Source: an uncultured Pigmentiphaga sp.
GTDB taxonomy: Bacteria > Pseudomonadota > Gammaproteobacteria > Burkholderiales > Burkholderiaceae_B
Reading direction: 5' to 3'
Assembly: GCA_937891425.1 (NCBI GenBank)
Contig: CALAGD010000105.1
Span: 1 to 41,777 of the forward strand
Length of the DNA: 41,777 bases
How positions within the stretch are numbered: position 1 is the first letter of the stretch; every line of letters starts with the position of its first letter. Below the pieces are notes generated by a model that searched no databases, had not been told where the DNA came from, and saw only the letters and a list, made by a program, of their open reading frames with translations. Position numbers and translations under genes: made by a program. Positions 23,573 to 32,334 of the stretch are shown one piece after another.

Positions 23573-25818
23573 GGTTCAACCCTCACGGAAGACAGGGTGA
23601 GCGGCACCGGAGGAATGGGAGGTGGCGGAGGCAGACCCTCGGCACTCTTGCGCACGGAGAAGCGGGCAACCGGCGCTGGCGGAGCGCCTTCCGGCGTCCG
23701 TGCTTCCATGACGGGACGGCTGCGAGCCTGCGCATCACGCCGCCCCGGATTGTCGGCACGTGCAAGCCCTGGATCGGCAGTGAGCACCATGCCGCGCGCT
23801 GCCGAGTCGGCGGAGACCGCGGCGCGCGGCGCTGCCGGGCCGTTTGCTCCCCCTGCCGGCGCGGCCACCGGCTGTGGCCCCGAGGCCGCTGCCACGGATG
23901 TCGCTCGCTGTCCCGGATTGGCCGCCCCAGCTCCGGTCGCGGCATCCACCGATTCCGCGATGAGCAGGCGGGCCCTGGGTCGCTCGACCAGCCAGTAGTC
24001 GAACATGGCACGCGCGATCGGCGCCGCCGCCAGTGCGCCCCAACCGCCGTTCTCAACCAGTATGGCAACCGCAATCTGCGGGTGATCAACCGGTGCGAAC
24101 GCCATATACAAGGCATGGTCGCGCATGCGCTCATCGAGTTCGGTTGCGCGGTACCGATCGCCCTTGAGACTGAAAACCTGCGCCGTGCCGGTCTTGCCCG
24201 CCGACTGATAAGGCGCCCCCTCGAACGCGCGCCGCGCCGTACCAGTGCGTGTAACGTCCGCCAGTGCAGCCTTCACCACTTCGACATTACGTGGATCCAG
24301 CGGAATCACGTAACTGGGCTCGCGCACCGTCGGCGACTCCGGCTCCCGGTCGTTGGCCATGATGCTTTTCACCACGTGCGGGCGGATGTACTTGCCCCCG
24401 TTGGCCAGCACCGCGGTGGCCTGGGCCAGCTGCAGGATGGTGAACGCGTTATAACCCTGGCCCACGCCAACCGAAACGGTTTCACCGTTGTACCAGTGCT
24501 GGTCGCGCGGGCGGGAATAGCGGCGGCGCTTCCATTCGGTGGAAGGCAGGATGCCGCGCTTCTCGCCCTCGAGGTCGATGCCAGTGATCTGGCCGAAGCC
24601 GAACGGCTTCATGAAATCGTGAATCCGGTTCACCCCCATCTCGCTCGCGAGGGCATAGTAGTAGGTGTCGGATGACACCACCAGCGAGCGGTGCAGATTC
24701 ACGTGTCCGTAGGCTACGCTGCCGGCATTGCGGAACCTGTGTCCCGCCAGTTCGAAGTACCCCGGGTCGTACGTGGTTTCGCGCGCCGTGCGGAAACCCA
24801 GCTCCAGCGCGGCCAAGGCCATGAAGGGCTTGTAGGTGGAACCAATGGGGTAGGTGCCGGTGAGCGGGCGGTTGATGAGAGGCTTGTCGGGCGACTCGGA
24901 CAGCGCGCGCCAGTTCTCGGAATCGATGCCGTTGACGAACAGGTTGGGATCGAACGAAGGCTGCGAGACGAAGGCCAGGACATCCCCCGAGTCGGGCTCG
25001 ATGGCCACCACGGCCCCGCGGCGCCCTTCAAGCATCGTCTCGGCCACCCGCTGCAGATGGATGTCGATGGACAGCCGAAGGTCGCGCCCGGCCACGGGAT
25101 CGGTTCGATGCAGCACGCGCACCGGCCGCCCCCGCGCAGTGACTTCAACCGCCTGGGCGCCGGCCACCCCGTGCAGGAGATCTTCGTACGATTTCTCGAC
25201 CCCCTGCTTGCCGATGTATTGCGTGCCGCGATAGTTGGCAAGCTTTCCTTCGGCTTCAAGGCGCTCGACATCCTGCGCGGAAATGCGGTTGATGTAACCG
25301 ATGACATGTGCTGCGGTTTCGCCTTGCGGATACTCGCGCATCCAGCGCGAACGCAGCTCCACACCGGGAAACCGGAAGCGCTGTGCTGCAAAGGCTGCCG
25401 CTTCGAGTTCGGTGAGGTCGGTGCGCAGCGGCACGCTCTGAAAGCGCCCCGACTCTTTCGCCAGACGGGTAAAACGCCGGCGATCAGCTTCGGAAAGTGG
25501 GATGATTTCCGCGATGGCGTCGAGCGTGGCCTGAAGATCGGGCACTTGGTGCGGGGTTACTTCGAGCGTCCAGGTGGATACGTTGCGCGCCAGCGGAATG
25601 CCGTTGCGGTCGAAGATTTCGCCGCGACGGGGCGGAATGGCCTGCACCGAAATACGGTTGTTCTCGGCACGGGTGAGGTAGGTACCGTGCTGTACGACCT
25701 GCAGCCACCAGAAGCGCGAGATCAGTACGGCAAATGCAAGCAGCGCGAACGCGCCAGCCACCAGGATGCGGAGCCGAAAAGCGCGCGTTCTTTGTTTGAC
25801 TTGCAGGAGATCAACCAT
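23569..25818 (-). CDS. mrdA: penicillin-binding protein 2 (elongasome transpeptidase)
   Basis: 749-residue class B PBP that cross-links peptidoglycan during rod elongation. A single membrane anchor (~16-37) is followed by the pedestal (RRGEIFDRNGIPLARN) and the transpeptidase domain: Ser327-Thr-Tyr-Lys330, SSD at 382-384 and KTG at 542-544. The core ends near residue 622; about 127 more residues form an Ala/Pro-rich tail with PPPPPIPPVP near the end. That makes it over 100 residues longer than E. coli PBP2 (633). It overlaps rodA by 4 bp and starts 11 bp after mreD. No obvious ribosome site was seen at the ATG, so coupling to mreD is likely. Confidence 0.95.
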   Translation of the reverse strand: MVDLLQVKQRTRAFRLRILVAGAFALLAFAVLISRFWWLQVVQHGTYLTRAENNRISVQAIPPRRGEIFDRNGIPLARNVSTWTLEVTPHQVPDLQATLDAIAEIIPLSEADRRRFTRLAKESGRFQSVPLRTDLTELEAAAFAAQRFRFPGVELRSRWMREYPQGETAAHVIGYINRISAQDVERLEAEGKLANYRGTQYIGKQGVEKSYEDLLHGVAGAQAVEVTARGRPVRVLHRTDPVAGRDLRLSIDIHLQRVAETMLEGRRGAVVAIEPDSGDVLAFVSQPSFDPNLFVNGIDSENWRALSESPDKPLINRPLTGTYPIGSTYKPFMALAALELGFRTARETTYDPGYFELAGHRFRNAGSVAYGHVNLHRSLVVSSDTYYYALASEMGVNRIHDFMKPFGFGQITGIDLEGEKRGILPSTEWKRRRYSRPRDQHWYNGETVSVGVGQGYNAFTILQLAQATAVLANGGKYIRPHVVKSIMANDREPESPTVREPSYVIPLDPRNVEVVKAALADVTRTGTARRAFEGAPYQSAGKTGTAQVFSLKGDRYRATELDERMRDHALYMAFAPVDHPQIAVAILVENGGWGALAAAPIARAMFDYWLVERPRARLLIAESVDAATGAGAANPGQRATSVAAASGPQPVAAPAGGANGPAAPRAAVSADSAARGMVLTADPGLARADNPGRRDAQARSRPVMEARTPEGAPPAPVARFSVRKSAEGLPPPPPIPPVPLTLSSVRVEP

Positions 25819-25829
25819 ACCGGCTCGAA

Positions 25830-26369
25830 TCAGGCGGGGTCAGCTCTGGCCATGATCCGCTGGGGCAGCTGCAGCAGCCACGCGAACATGGGCCAGAAAA
25901 AGGCGCTTGCCAGCGCATCGGCAATCCACCACCAGCCGGGCAATGACGCTACCAGCCAGCTGCGTATGGCCACGGCGACCGCCCAAGCCAGCACGAATAC
26001 CGGAAAGACGTGCAGTGTCTGGCCGATGAGACCGAAACGCAGCATGCGCTGGCGCAGCACCATGATCCAGTAAAGCATAAGAATATAGGCTAGCGCATGC
26101 TCGCCCAAGAGGGCAGCGTCGTGAACATCAAGCAGCAGGCCGGCAACCAGGGCAATCAGCATCATGCCTCGCAGCGGGCGGTGCAGAGCCCAATAGACAA
26201 GACACATGCCAAAAAAATCCGGTACGCCGGGAATTCTTGCGTAGGGCAGCAGGTTCAGCAGCCAGGCGATGAAGAGGGTCAAGGCCACGTACCACGCACT
26301 GACCTCCACGGGCAGGCGCTCGGGGGTCATCGTATGATGCGGTGGACGCGCACCTGTGCTAGCGGGCAT
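25830..26369 (-). CDS. mreD: rod-shape protein MreD
   Basis: 179 residues from ATG 26369; a TTG four codons earlier or an ATG 13 codons later (MTPERLP) are alternatives. It is a small polytopic inner-membrane protein with about five helices, of the MreD family (WLLNLLPYARIPGVPDFFGM, then YWALHRPLRGMMLIALVAGL and LLDVHDAALLGEHALAY). It links MreC, PBP2 and RodA at the membrane. It sits 30 bp after mreC and 11 bp before mrdA in the rod-shape operon. Confidence 0.9.
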   Translation of the reverse strand: MPASTGARPPHHTMTPERLPVEVSAWYVALTLFIAWLLNLLPYARIPGVPDFFGMCLVYWALHRPLRGMMLIALVAGLLLDVHDAALLGEHALAYILMLYWIMVLRQRMLRFGLIGQTLHVFPVFVLAWAVAVAIRSWLVASLPGWWWIADALASAFFWPMFAWLLQLPQRIMARADPA

Positions 26370-26399
26370 ATCTTCGTGCAACCTCGTGCGATGGTGTCA

Positions 26400-27353
26400 T
26401 CATCCGGGATTGTCGCGCCGCCGTGGGCGGGCGGGTGCAACGGTTTCGGACTCGGCCGGGCCGGACACCGCCGGAGGCTCGGACGATCCGGTATCGGGGT
26501 CGAGCTTCTCGCGATCCAGCCCTTCAGTCAGCAGGACGAGGAAGTGACGGTAATGATCGGCGCTGGCCAGGGGGCGCGCCACGATGCGGGCATAGCCGCT
26601 GACCGGATCCGGGCGTACGAGTTCCACTTCGGCAACCGGCACCCCAGCGGGAAACCATCCGCCCAGCCCGCTGGTAACCAGCAGGTCGCCTTCGTCGACA
26701 TCGGCATCGATGGGCACATACCGCAGTTCGAGCTTGCCCGGCTGGGCATCAGCAAAAGCCAGGGCACGCAGCCCGTTGCGCAATACCTGTACCGGCACCG
26801 ATACCAGCCGGTCGGTAATGAGAGCGACTTCGGCGGTCACCGGTCCGGCGCGGACGACTTGCCCGACCAGGCCTTTTTCATCGATGACCGGCATGCCGGC
26901 AGCGATACCGGCATTGCGCCCCTTGTTGATGATCAGCCGCTGGTCGACCGACGTCCGGGACTCGTACAGTAGCTCGACCAGCACGGTAGGTGGCCCCTCT
27001 CCTTCTTCCACTACCCCCAGCAGACGGCGCAGCTGACTGTTCTCTTCGGCCAGCCGGGAAGCATATGTGGCCAGCTGGGCCAGTTCGATGCGCTGGCGCT
27101 GCAGGGCTTCGGCTTCCGCGCGGATGCGTGCCGCCGCGTCGAGCCAGCCGGTGAACTGACGCGCGGCATCGCGCGGCAACATCATGACGTACTGGAAGGG
27201 GTAGACGGCTGCCGAGAGGTAGTAGCGCGCCACTTCAAGCACGCGCCAGCGCGCATCGGCGAGCATGAGCGCGACACATACGGCGATGAAGCCAAATACC
27301 TTGGCCCAGCCCGGCGGGCCTTGCCTGAAGAGCGACGGCGCGCTTCCGAGCAT
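26400..27353 (-). CDS. mreC: rod-shape determining protein MreC
   Basis: 317 residues: a cytoplasmic N-terminus, one membrane helix (~17-35), a coiled coil (~70-115) and two periplasmic beta domains (GRNAGIAAGMPVIDEKGLVG, then VDEGDLLVTSGLGGWFPAGV). MreC dimers bind and activate PBP2-RodA. A disordered Pro/Glu-rich tail (SSEPPAVSGPAESE) ends the protein. It begins 16 bp after mreB in the same operon. Confidence 0.95.
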   Translation of the reverse strand: MLGSAPSLFRQGPPGWAKVFGFIAVCVALMLADARWRVLEVARYYLSAAVYPFQYVMMLPRDAARQFTGWLDAAARIRAEAEALQRQRIELAQLATYASRLAEENSQLRRLLGVVEEGEGPPTVLVELLYESRTSVDQRLIINKGRNAGIAAGMPVIDEKGLVGQVVRAGPVTAEVALITDRLVSVPVQVLRNGLRALAFADAQPGKLELRYVPIDADVDEGDLLVTSGLGGWFPAGVPVAEVELVRPDPVSGYARIVARPLASADHYRHFLVLLTEGLDREKLDPDTGSSEPPAVSGPAESETVAPARPRRRDNPG

Positions 27354-27369
27354 CCGGCACCATCAGCAG

Positions 27370-28413
27370 TCAGTCGTGAATGAACACCGAGCCGAGCTTG
27401 TCCATGTGCTCGAGCGCCTCGCCGCAACCGCGGACCACGCAGGTGAGGGGGTCGTCGGCAACGAGCACGGGCAATCCGGTTTCTTCCTGCAGCAGGCGAT
27501 CAAGGTCGCGCAGCAACGCGCCCCCGCCGGTGAGGACGATGCCCTTCTCGGAAACGTCGGCACCCAGTTCCGGGGGTGCCTGTTCGAGCGCGATCTTGAC
27601 TGCCGAGACGATCTGGTTGAGCGGATCGGTCAGTGCCTCGAGGATTTCGTTGGACGAGACGGAAAACGTGCGGGGAATGCCTTCGGACAGGTTGCGCCCC
27701 TTGACTTCCATCTCACGGATTTCCGAGCCCGGGAACGCGGAACCGATTTCCTTCTTGATGAGCTCGGCAGTGGGTTCGCCGATGAGCATGCCGAAATTGC
27801 GGCGAATGTAGTTGATGATGGCTTCGTCGAACTTGTCGCCGCCAACCCGCACCGACCCCTTGTACACCATGCCACCCAGCGAAATGATGGCCACTTCCGT
27901 GGTGCCGCCCCCGATGTCGACCACCATGGAGCCGCTGGGTTCGGAAACCGCCAGCCCGGCGCCAATGGCGGCGGCCATGGGCTCTTCGATGAGGTACACC
28001 TGGCTGGCGCCCGCCCCCATGGCTGATTCGCGAATCGCCCGGCGCTCGACCTGGGTAGAACCGCAGGGCACGCATACGATGATGCGTGGGCTGGGTGCGA
28101 GCAGGTTCTTGGGGTGAACCATGCGGATGAACTGCTTGAGCATCTGCTCGGTGACGGTGAAGTCGGCGATGACGCCGTCCTTCATGGGCCGGATGGCTTC
28201 AATGTTGCCCGGTACCCGACCCAGCATCATCTTGGCCTGGTGGCCGACCGCCTGGATGGTTCGCTTGCCGTTGGGACCGCCTTCGTGACGGATGGCGACC
28301 ACGGATGGCTCGTCGAGTACGATGCCTTTGCCACGCACATATATAAGAGTGTTCGCGGTACCGAGGTCGATAGCCAGGTCGCTGGAGAAATAACTGCGCA
28401 GGAATCCGAACAT
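27370..28413 (-). CDS. mreB: rod-shape actin MreB
   Basis: 347 residues, typical length. This bacterial actin forms membrane-bound filaments that orient wall synthesis. The ATP-binding motifs DLGTANTLIYV (from residue 16), VVDIGGGTTEVAII and GIVLTGGGALLRDLD are intact. The amphipathic N-terminus MFGFLRSYFS suits membrane binding. It is the first gene of the elongasome operon and divergent from gatCAB across 431 bp. The ribosome site is weak. Confidence 0.97.
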   Translation of the reverse strand: MFGFLRSYFSSDLAIDLGTANTLIYVRGKGIVLDEPSVVAIRHEGGPNGKRTIQAVGHQAKMMLGRVPGNIEAIRPMKDGVIADFTVTEQMLKQFIRMVHPKNLLAPSPRIIVCVPCGSTQVERRAIRESAMGAGASQVYLIEEPMAAAIGAGLAVSEPSGSMVVDIGGGTTEVAIISLGGMVYKGSVRVGGDKFDEAIINYIRRNFGMLIGEPTAELIKKEIGSAFPGSEIREMEVKGRNLSEGIPRTFSVSSNEILEALTDPLNQIVSAVKIALEQAPPELGADVSEKGIVLTGGGALLRDLDRLLQEETGLPVLVADDPLTCVVRGCGEALEHMDKLGSVFIHD

Positions 28414-28844
28414 GGGGACTTAGATTTCAGGAGAGGCGCCAGGCGGAAAACAGCTGCGGCAATAATACATGGCAAACCCGCCGCATAACAGTGGGGTGCG
28501 CCCGAGGCGGGAATGGAGGGTCAACTGCGACCGCCGGCTGCGAGCTACCGCTTTCGTGTGGGTTACCGGAAGAAACTGACCGCTGCACCCGCCAGGATCA
28601 GGGCGTATACGATGCCTTGAAAATGCGCGCAAAAAAAGCGCAAAAAACGCGGGTAAAAAAGGCTAAACCAGCAACTTGCCCGGCAAATGGGAAATGATAA
28701 CTTATAATCGAATTGGCAGGATTGCCCCTGCGGCACTAAACCCTTTCATTCCCCGCATCACCGCTGCGGCAGGCGCGTTGCATGCAAGGCTGTTCATTCG
28801 TGCAGCCCTGGTGCTCCGGGTCGCGGCGTCCGGCAGGAATCTAC
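28414..28844. promoter_or_regulatory. divergent mreB/gatC promoter region with phased A-tracts
   Basis: 431 bp without a convincing gene. A strong -10 for gatC, TATAAT, lies at 28703-28708, implying a leader of about 130 nt. Upstream are three A-runs (28631-28637, 28642-28647, 28655-28660) spaced 11 and 13 bp apart, close to helical phase, as in bent DNA or UP-like elements. For mreB, TATTAT on the minus strand near 28470 is a weak -10 candidate. A lysine-rich open frame across the A-runs looks like a by-product of the A-tracts. Confidence 0.5.
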
Positions 28845-29153
28845 ATGGCGCTTACCGAAAACGATGTCATCCGCATGGCGGCACTGGCCCGCATCGACCT
28901 TCCGGCCAGCCAGCGCCCCGCCGTGCTGGCTGAACTGAACAAGATCTTCAACCTCATCCAGAAGCTCCAGGCGGCTCCCACTGAAGGCGTCGAACCGCTG
29001 GCGCACCCGCTGTCCGCCATCGAAGACGTCCAACTGCGCCTGCGCGAAGACGCCGTCACCGAGCCATCCAGCGAAGAACGCCGGGCCGAACTCATGGCCA
29101 ACGCTCCTGCGGCGCATGAAGGCCTGTTTCTGGTACCCCGGGTCATCGAATGA
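28845..29153 (+). CDS. gatC: Asp-tRNA(Asn)/Glu-tRNA(Gln) amidotransferase subunit C
   Basis: 102 residues, the usual size. The N-terminal helix (VIRMAALARIDLP) and the extended C-terminal segment (EGLFLVPRVIE) are characteristic of GatC, which wraps around and stabilises GatA-GatB. The start at 28845 has AGGA upstream; the frame open upstream is not conserved. It begins the gatCAB operon, divergent from mreB, with 67 bp to gatA. Confidence 0.95.
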   Translation: MALTENDVIRMAALARIDLPASQRPAVLAELNKIFNLIQKLQAAPTEGVEPLAHPLSAIEDVQLRLREDAVTEPSSEERRAELMANAPAAHEGLFLVPRVIE

Positions 29154-29220
29154 CCCCTCTGCGGGAACCAGACGCATTGCGTACCTTCCGACGACAGCGC
29201 TGCAGCGCATTTCACCGAAC

Positions 29221-30747
29221 ATGACGCATCCCCTGCACACCGAATTCGAATCGATCGCCGCCCTGCGTGATGCACTCAGGCAGAAGCAGGTATCGGCACG
29301 CGAGATTGCGCAAAGCGCCCTGGGCGCCATCCATGCGCAGTCCGACCTGAATGCCTTCCTGCATGTTGACGACAGCCTCACCCTGGCACAGGCCGAGGCG
29401 GCCGATGCCGCGCTGGCCCGGGGCGAGGCCGGTCCACTCGCTGGCGTACCCATTGCCCACAAGGATGTCTTCGTCACGCGTGGCTGGCGCACCACCGCGG
29501 GCAGCAAGATGCTCGCGAACTATGTCAGCCCGTTCGACGCCGCCGTGGTCGAGTTCCTGCAAGCCGCCGGCGCGGTCTCGCTGGGCAAGCTCAATTGCGA
29601 CGAGTTCGCCATGGGTTCGTCCAACGAGAATTCCGCCTTCGGTCCCGTGCGCAACCCCTGGGACCCGCGCGCAGTACCGGGCGGCTCTTCGGGTGGCTCA
29701 GCTGCCGCGGTTGCCGCTGGCCTAGTCATAGCTGCCACCGGCACCGACACGGGCGGATCCATCCGCCAGCCGGCCTCGATGTGCGGCATCAGCGGCATCA
29801 AGCCCACTTACGGCACCGTGTCGCGCTGGGGCATGATCGCCTATGGTTCCAGCCTCGACCAGGGCGGGCCGATGGCACGCAGCGCAATCGACCTGCTCGA
29901 ACTGCTCGACCCGATCAGCCGCTTCGACGAACGCGACTCGACCAGCCTGCAGCAGTGCGGTCAGCAAGCGAACCGCCCGGGCCGGGTACGTGCAGCGTTC
30001 GAGGCCGGACACGTGGGCGGCACTGACAGTGCACCCCTGGCTGGGCTGCGCATCGGGGTTCCCGACGAATTCATGGGCCCGGGCGTCTCGCCCGACGTGG
30101 CTGCCGCCATCAAGGCCGCTCTCCAGCAGTACGAGGCCCTGGGCGCAACCTGTGTTTCCATTTCGCTGCCCAGCACCGACTACGCCATTGCCGCCTACTA
30201 CGTCATTGCCACAGCAGAAGCATCCAGCAACCTGTCGCGCTTCGATGGCGTCCGATACGGCCACAGGGCCAGCACCTACACCGACATCGCCGACATGATG
30301 GCCCGCTCGCGCGCCGAAGGCTTCGGCGCCGAAGTGCAGCGGCGCATCCTCACGGGAGCCTATGTGCTGTCGCACGGCTATTACGACGCCTATTACCTGC
30401 AGGCCCAGCGCGTGCGGCGGCTGGTGGCTCAGGAATACCACCGCGCCTTGTCGGAACAATGCGATGTCATCATGGGGCCGGTAGCGCCCACCGTGGCCGG
30501 TGACCTGGGCACGGTAGCCAACGACCCGGTAGCCATGTACCTGGCCGACGTGTTCACGCTGGGGGCCAACCTGGCGGGCCTGCCTGCCATGTCCATTCCT
30601 TGCGGCTTCGGCCACGGAGACCACGCACGCCGCCCGATCGGCCTGCAGATCATTGGCAACTACTTCGATGAAGGCCGCCTGCTGCACGTCGCGCACTGCT
30701 ACCAGCAGGCAACCGACTGGCACAAGCGTCGTCCGGAGCAAGCATGA
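29221..30747 (+). CDS. gatA: Glu-tRNA(Gln) amidotransferase subunit A
   Basis: 508-residue amidase-signature enzyme that releases ammonia from glutamine for GatB. The Ser-cisSer-Lys triad is visible: Lys81 in GVPIAHKDVF, Ser156 in PGGSSGGSAAAVAA and Ser180 in TGTDTGGSIRQPA. ATG 29221 is preferred because the upstream part of the frame is unconserved. Its stop overlaps the gatB start by 4 bp. The presence of GatCAB means tRNA(Gln) and/or tRNA(Asn) may be charged by the indirect route; a glutaminyl- or asparaginyl-tRNA synthetase elsewhere would decide which. Confidence 0.97.
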   Translation: MTHPLHTEFESIAALRDALRQKQVSAREIAQSALGAIHAQSDLNAFLHVDDSLTLAQAEAADAALARGEAGPLAGVPIAHKDVFVTRGWRTTAGSKMLANYVSPFDAAVVEFLQAAGAVSLGKLNCDEFAMGSSNENSAFGPVRNPWDPRAVPGGSSGGSAAAVAAGLVIAATGTDTGGSIRQPASMCGISGIKPTYGTVSRWGMIAYGSSLDQGGPMARSAIDLLELLDPISRFDERDSTSLQQCGQQANRPGRVRAAFEAGHVGGTDSAPLAGLRIGVPDEFMGPGVSPDVAAAIKAALQQYEALGATCVSISLPSTDYAIAAYYVIATAEASSNLSRFDGVRYGHRASTYTDIADMMARSRAEGFGAEVQRRILTGAYVLSHGYYDAYYLQAQRVRRLVAQEYHRALSEQCDVIMGPVAPTVAGDLGTVANDPVAMYLADVFTLGANLAGLPAMSIPCGFGHGDHARRPIGLQIIGNYFDEGRLLHVAHCYQQATDWHKRRPEQA

Positions 30748-32204
30748 ACTGGGAAATCGTCATTGGTCTGGAAACCCACGTACAGCTGTCCACGGTTTCC
30801 AAAATCTTCTCGGGCTCCAGCACGGCCTTCGGTGCCCCGCCCAATACGCAGGCCAGCGCCGTCGACCTCGCCCTGCCCGGCACCCTGCCCGTACTGAACC
30901 GGGGTGCGGTCGAGCGCGCCATCCTGTTCGGGCTGGCGGTCGGTGCCAGCATCGCGCCGCGCTCCATCTTCGCGCGCAAGAATTACTTCTATCCTGACCT
31001 GCCCAAGAACTACCAGATCAGTCAGTATGAAATACCCGTCGTTCAGGGCGGCACCATCAGCTTCCTGGTTGGTGACACGCTCAAGACCGTGCGACTGACG
31101 CGCGCCCACCTCGAGGAAGACGCGGGCAAGTCGCTGCACGACGCGGCATTCATCGGGCCCAACGGCGAACCCTCCAGCGGCATCGACCTCAACCGGGCGG
31201 GCACACCGCTGCTGGAAGTAGTGTCCGAACCCGACATGCGTTCACCCGAAGAAGCGGCCGCCTACGCGCGTGCCCTGCACACCCTGGTGGTGTGGCTGGG
31301 CATCTGCGACGGCAACATGCAGGAAGGCTCGTTTCGGGTCGACGCCAACGTGTCGGTACGGCCTCGCGGGCAAGCAGAATTCGGCACCCGCACCGAGATC
31401 AAGAACGTCAACTCGTTCCGCTTCCTCGAGCGGGCCATCGCATACGAAGCCCGGCGCCAGATCGAGATCCTCGAAGATGGAGGTACCATCATTCAGGAAA
31501 CGCGGCTGTACGACCCGGACAATGACGAAACCCGCAGCATGCGCACCAAGGAAGACGCGCATGACTATCGCTACTTCCCTGACCCCGATCTGCCGCCCCT
31601 GGTCATCACCCACGACTGGATCGAGCGCGTCCGGGCCGACATGCCCGAGCTGCCCGAAGCGCGGCGCGCGCGCTTCGTGGAAGAGTATGGGGTAACGCCG
31701 TACGATGCGTCCCAGCTTACGCTCAGCCGCGCCATTGCCGACTATTTCGAGGCCACGGCGCGCGCCGTGCCCGCAGGCCAGGGCAAGCTCGCGGCGAACT
31801 GGGTCATGGGCGAAGTGGCTGCTGCCCTCAATCGTGAGGAGATCGGCATCGAACAGTGCCCGGTCTCCAGCGATGCGCTGGCACGCCTCATCGGCCGCAT
31901 CCACGATGGCACCATCTCGAACAAGATTGCGCGTGAGGTGTTCTCTGCCATGTGGGCGGGCGAGCACGGCGGCGATCCCGATGCCATCATCGAGGCCAAG
32001 GGCCTGAAGCAGATTACCGACACGGGTGCCATTGCGGCCATGATCGACGAGGTGCTCGCAGCCAATGCGCGCATCGTCGAAGAGTATCGTGCCGGCAAGG
32101 AGAAGGCCTTCAATTCGCTCGTCGGCCAGGTCATGAAGGCCGCTCGCGGCAAGGCCAACCCGCAGCAGGTCAACGAACTGCTGCGCCAGAAGCTCGATCA
32201 GTAG
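30744..32204 (+). CDS. gatB: Asp/Glu-tRNA amidotransferase subunit B
   Basis: 486 residues. The kinase/amidotransferase core begins WEIVIGLETHVQL and includes KNYFYPDLPKNYQISQYE and RLTRAHLEEDAGKSLHD. The C-terminal helical YqeY-like tail (NKIAREVFSAMW ... NSLVGQVMKAARGKANPQQV) binds tRNA. It phosphorylates the mischarged aminoacyl-tRNA and transamidates it. Its start overlaps the gatA stop and it is followed by a bidirectional terminator shared with rho. Confidence 0.97.
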   Translation: MNWEIVIGLETHVQLSTVSKIFSGSSTAFGAPPNTQASAVDLALPGTLPVLNRGAVERAILFGLAVGASIAPRSIFARKNYFYPDLPKNYQISQYEIPVVQGGTISFLVGDTLKTVRLTRAHLEEDAGKSLHDAAFIGPNGEPSSGIDLNRAGTPLLEVVSEPDMRSPEEAAAYARALHTLVVWLGICDGNMQEGSFRVDANVSVRPRGQAEFGTRTEIKNVNSFRFLERAIAYEARRQIEILEDGGTIIQETRLYDPDNDETRSMRTKEDAHDYRYFPDPDLPPLVITHDWIERVRADMPELPEARRARFVEEYGVTPYDASQLTLSRAIADYFEATARAVPAGQGKLAANWVMGEVAAALNREEIGIEQCPVSSDALARLIGRIHDGTISNKIAREVFSAMWAGEHGGDPDAIIEAKGLKQITDTGAIAAMIDEVLAANARIVEEYRAGKEKAFNSLVGQVMKAARGKANPQQVNELLRQKLDQ

Positions 32205-32282
32205 CGGGTGACATGCGGCCCGGGGGGCGTCCACCCCCGCCGCCTAGGCAATGCGCCCATGAAACGGTACGCCCCAAAAAAC

Positions 32283-32313
32283 AAAGGCGCCACACGCAAG
32301 TGATGGCGCCTTT
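32283..32313. terminator. bidirectional terminator between gatB and rho
   Basis: AAAGGCGCCA (32283-32292) and TGGCGCCTTT (32304-32313) form a perfect 10-bp stem with an 11-nt loop. The plus strand continues TTTTC. The minus strand continues TTTGTTTTTT. It lies 78 bp after the gatB stop and about 20 bp after the rho stop, and should end both converging transcripts. Confidence 0.85.
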
Positions 32314-32334
32314 TCTGTTGCCGGCCGACGGATT

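Noticed and set aside
28491..28697. Lysine-rich frame between mreB and gatC
   Set aside because: The lysines come from the A-tracts themselves; there is no ribosome site and it sits across the gatC promoter.
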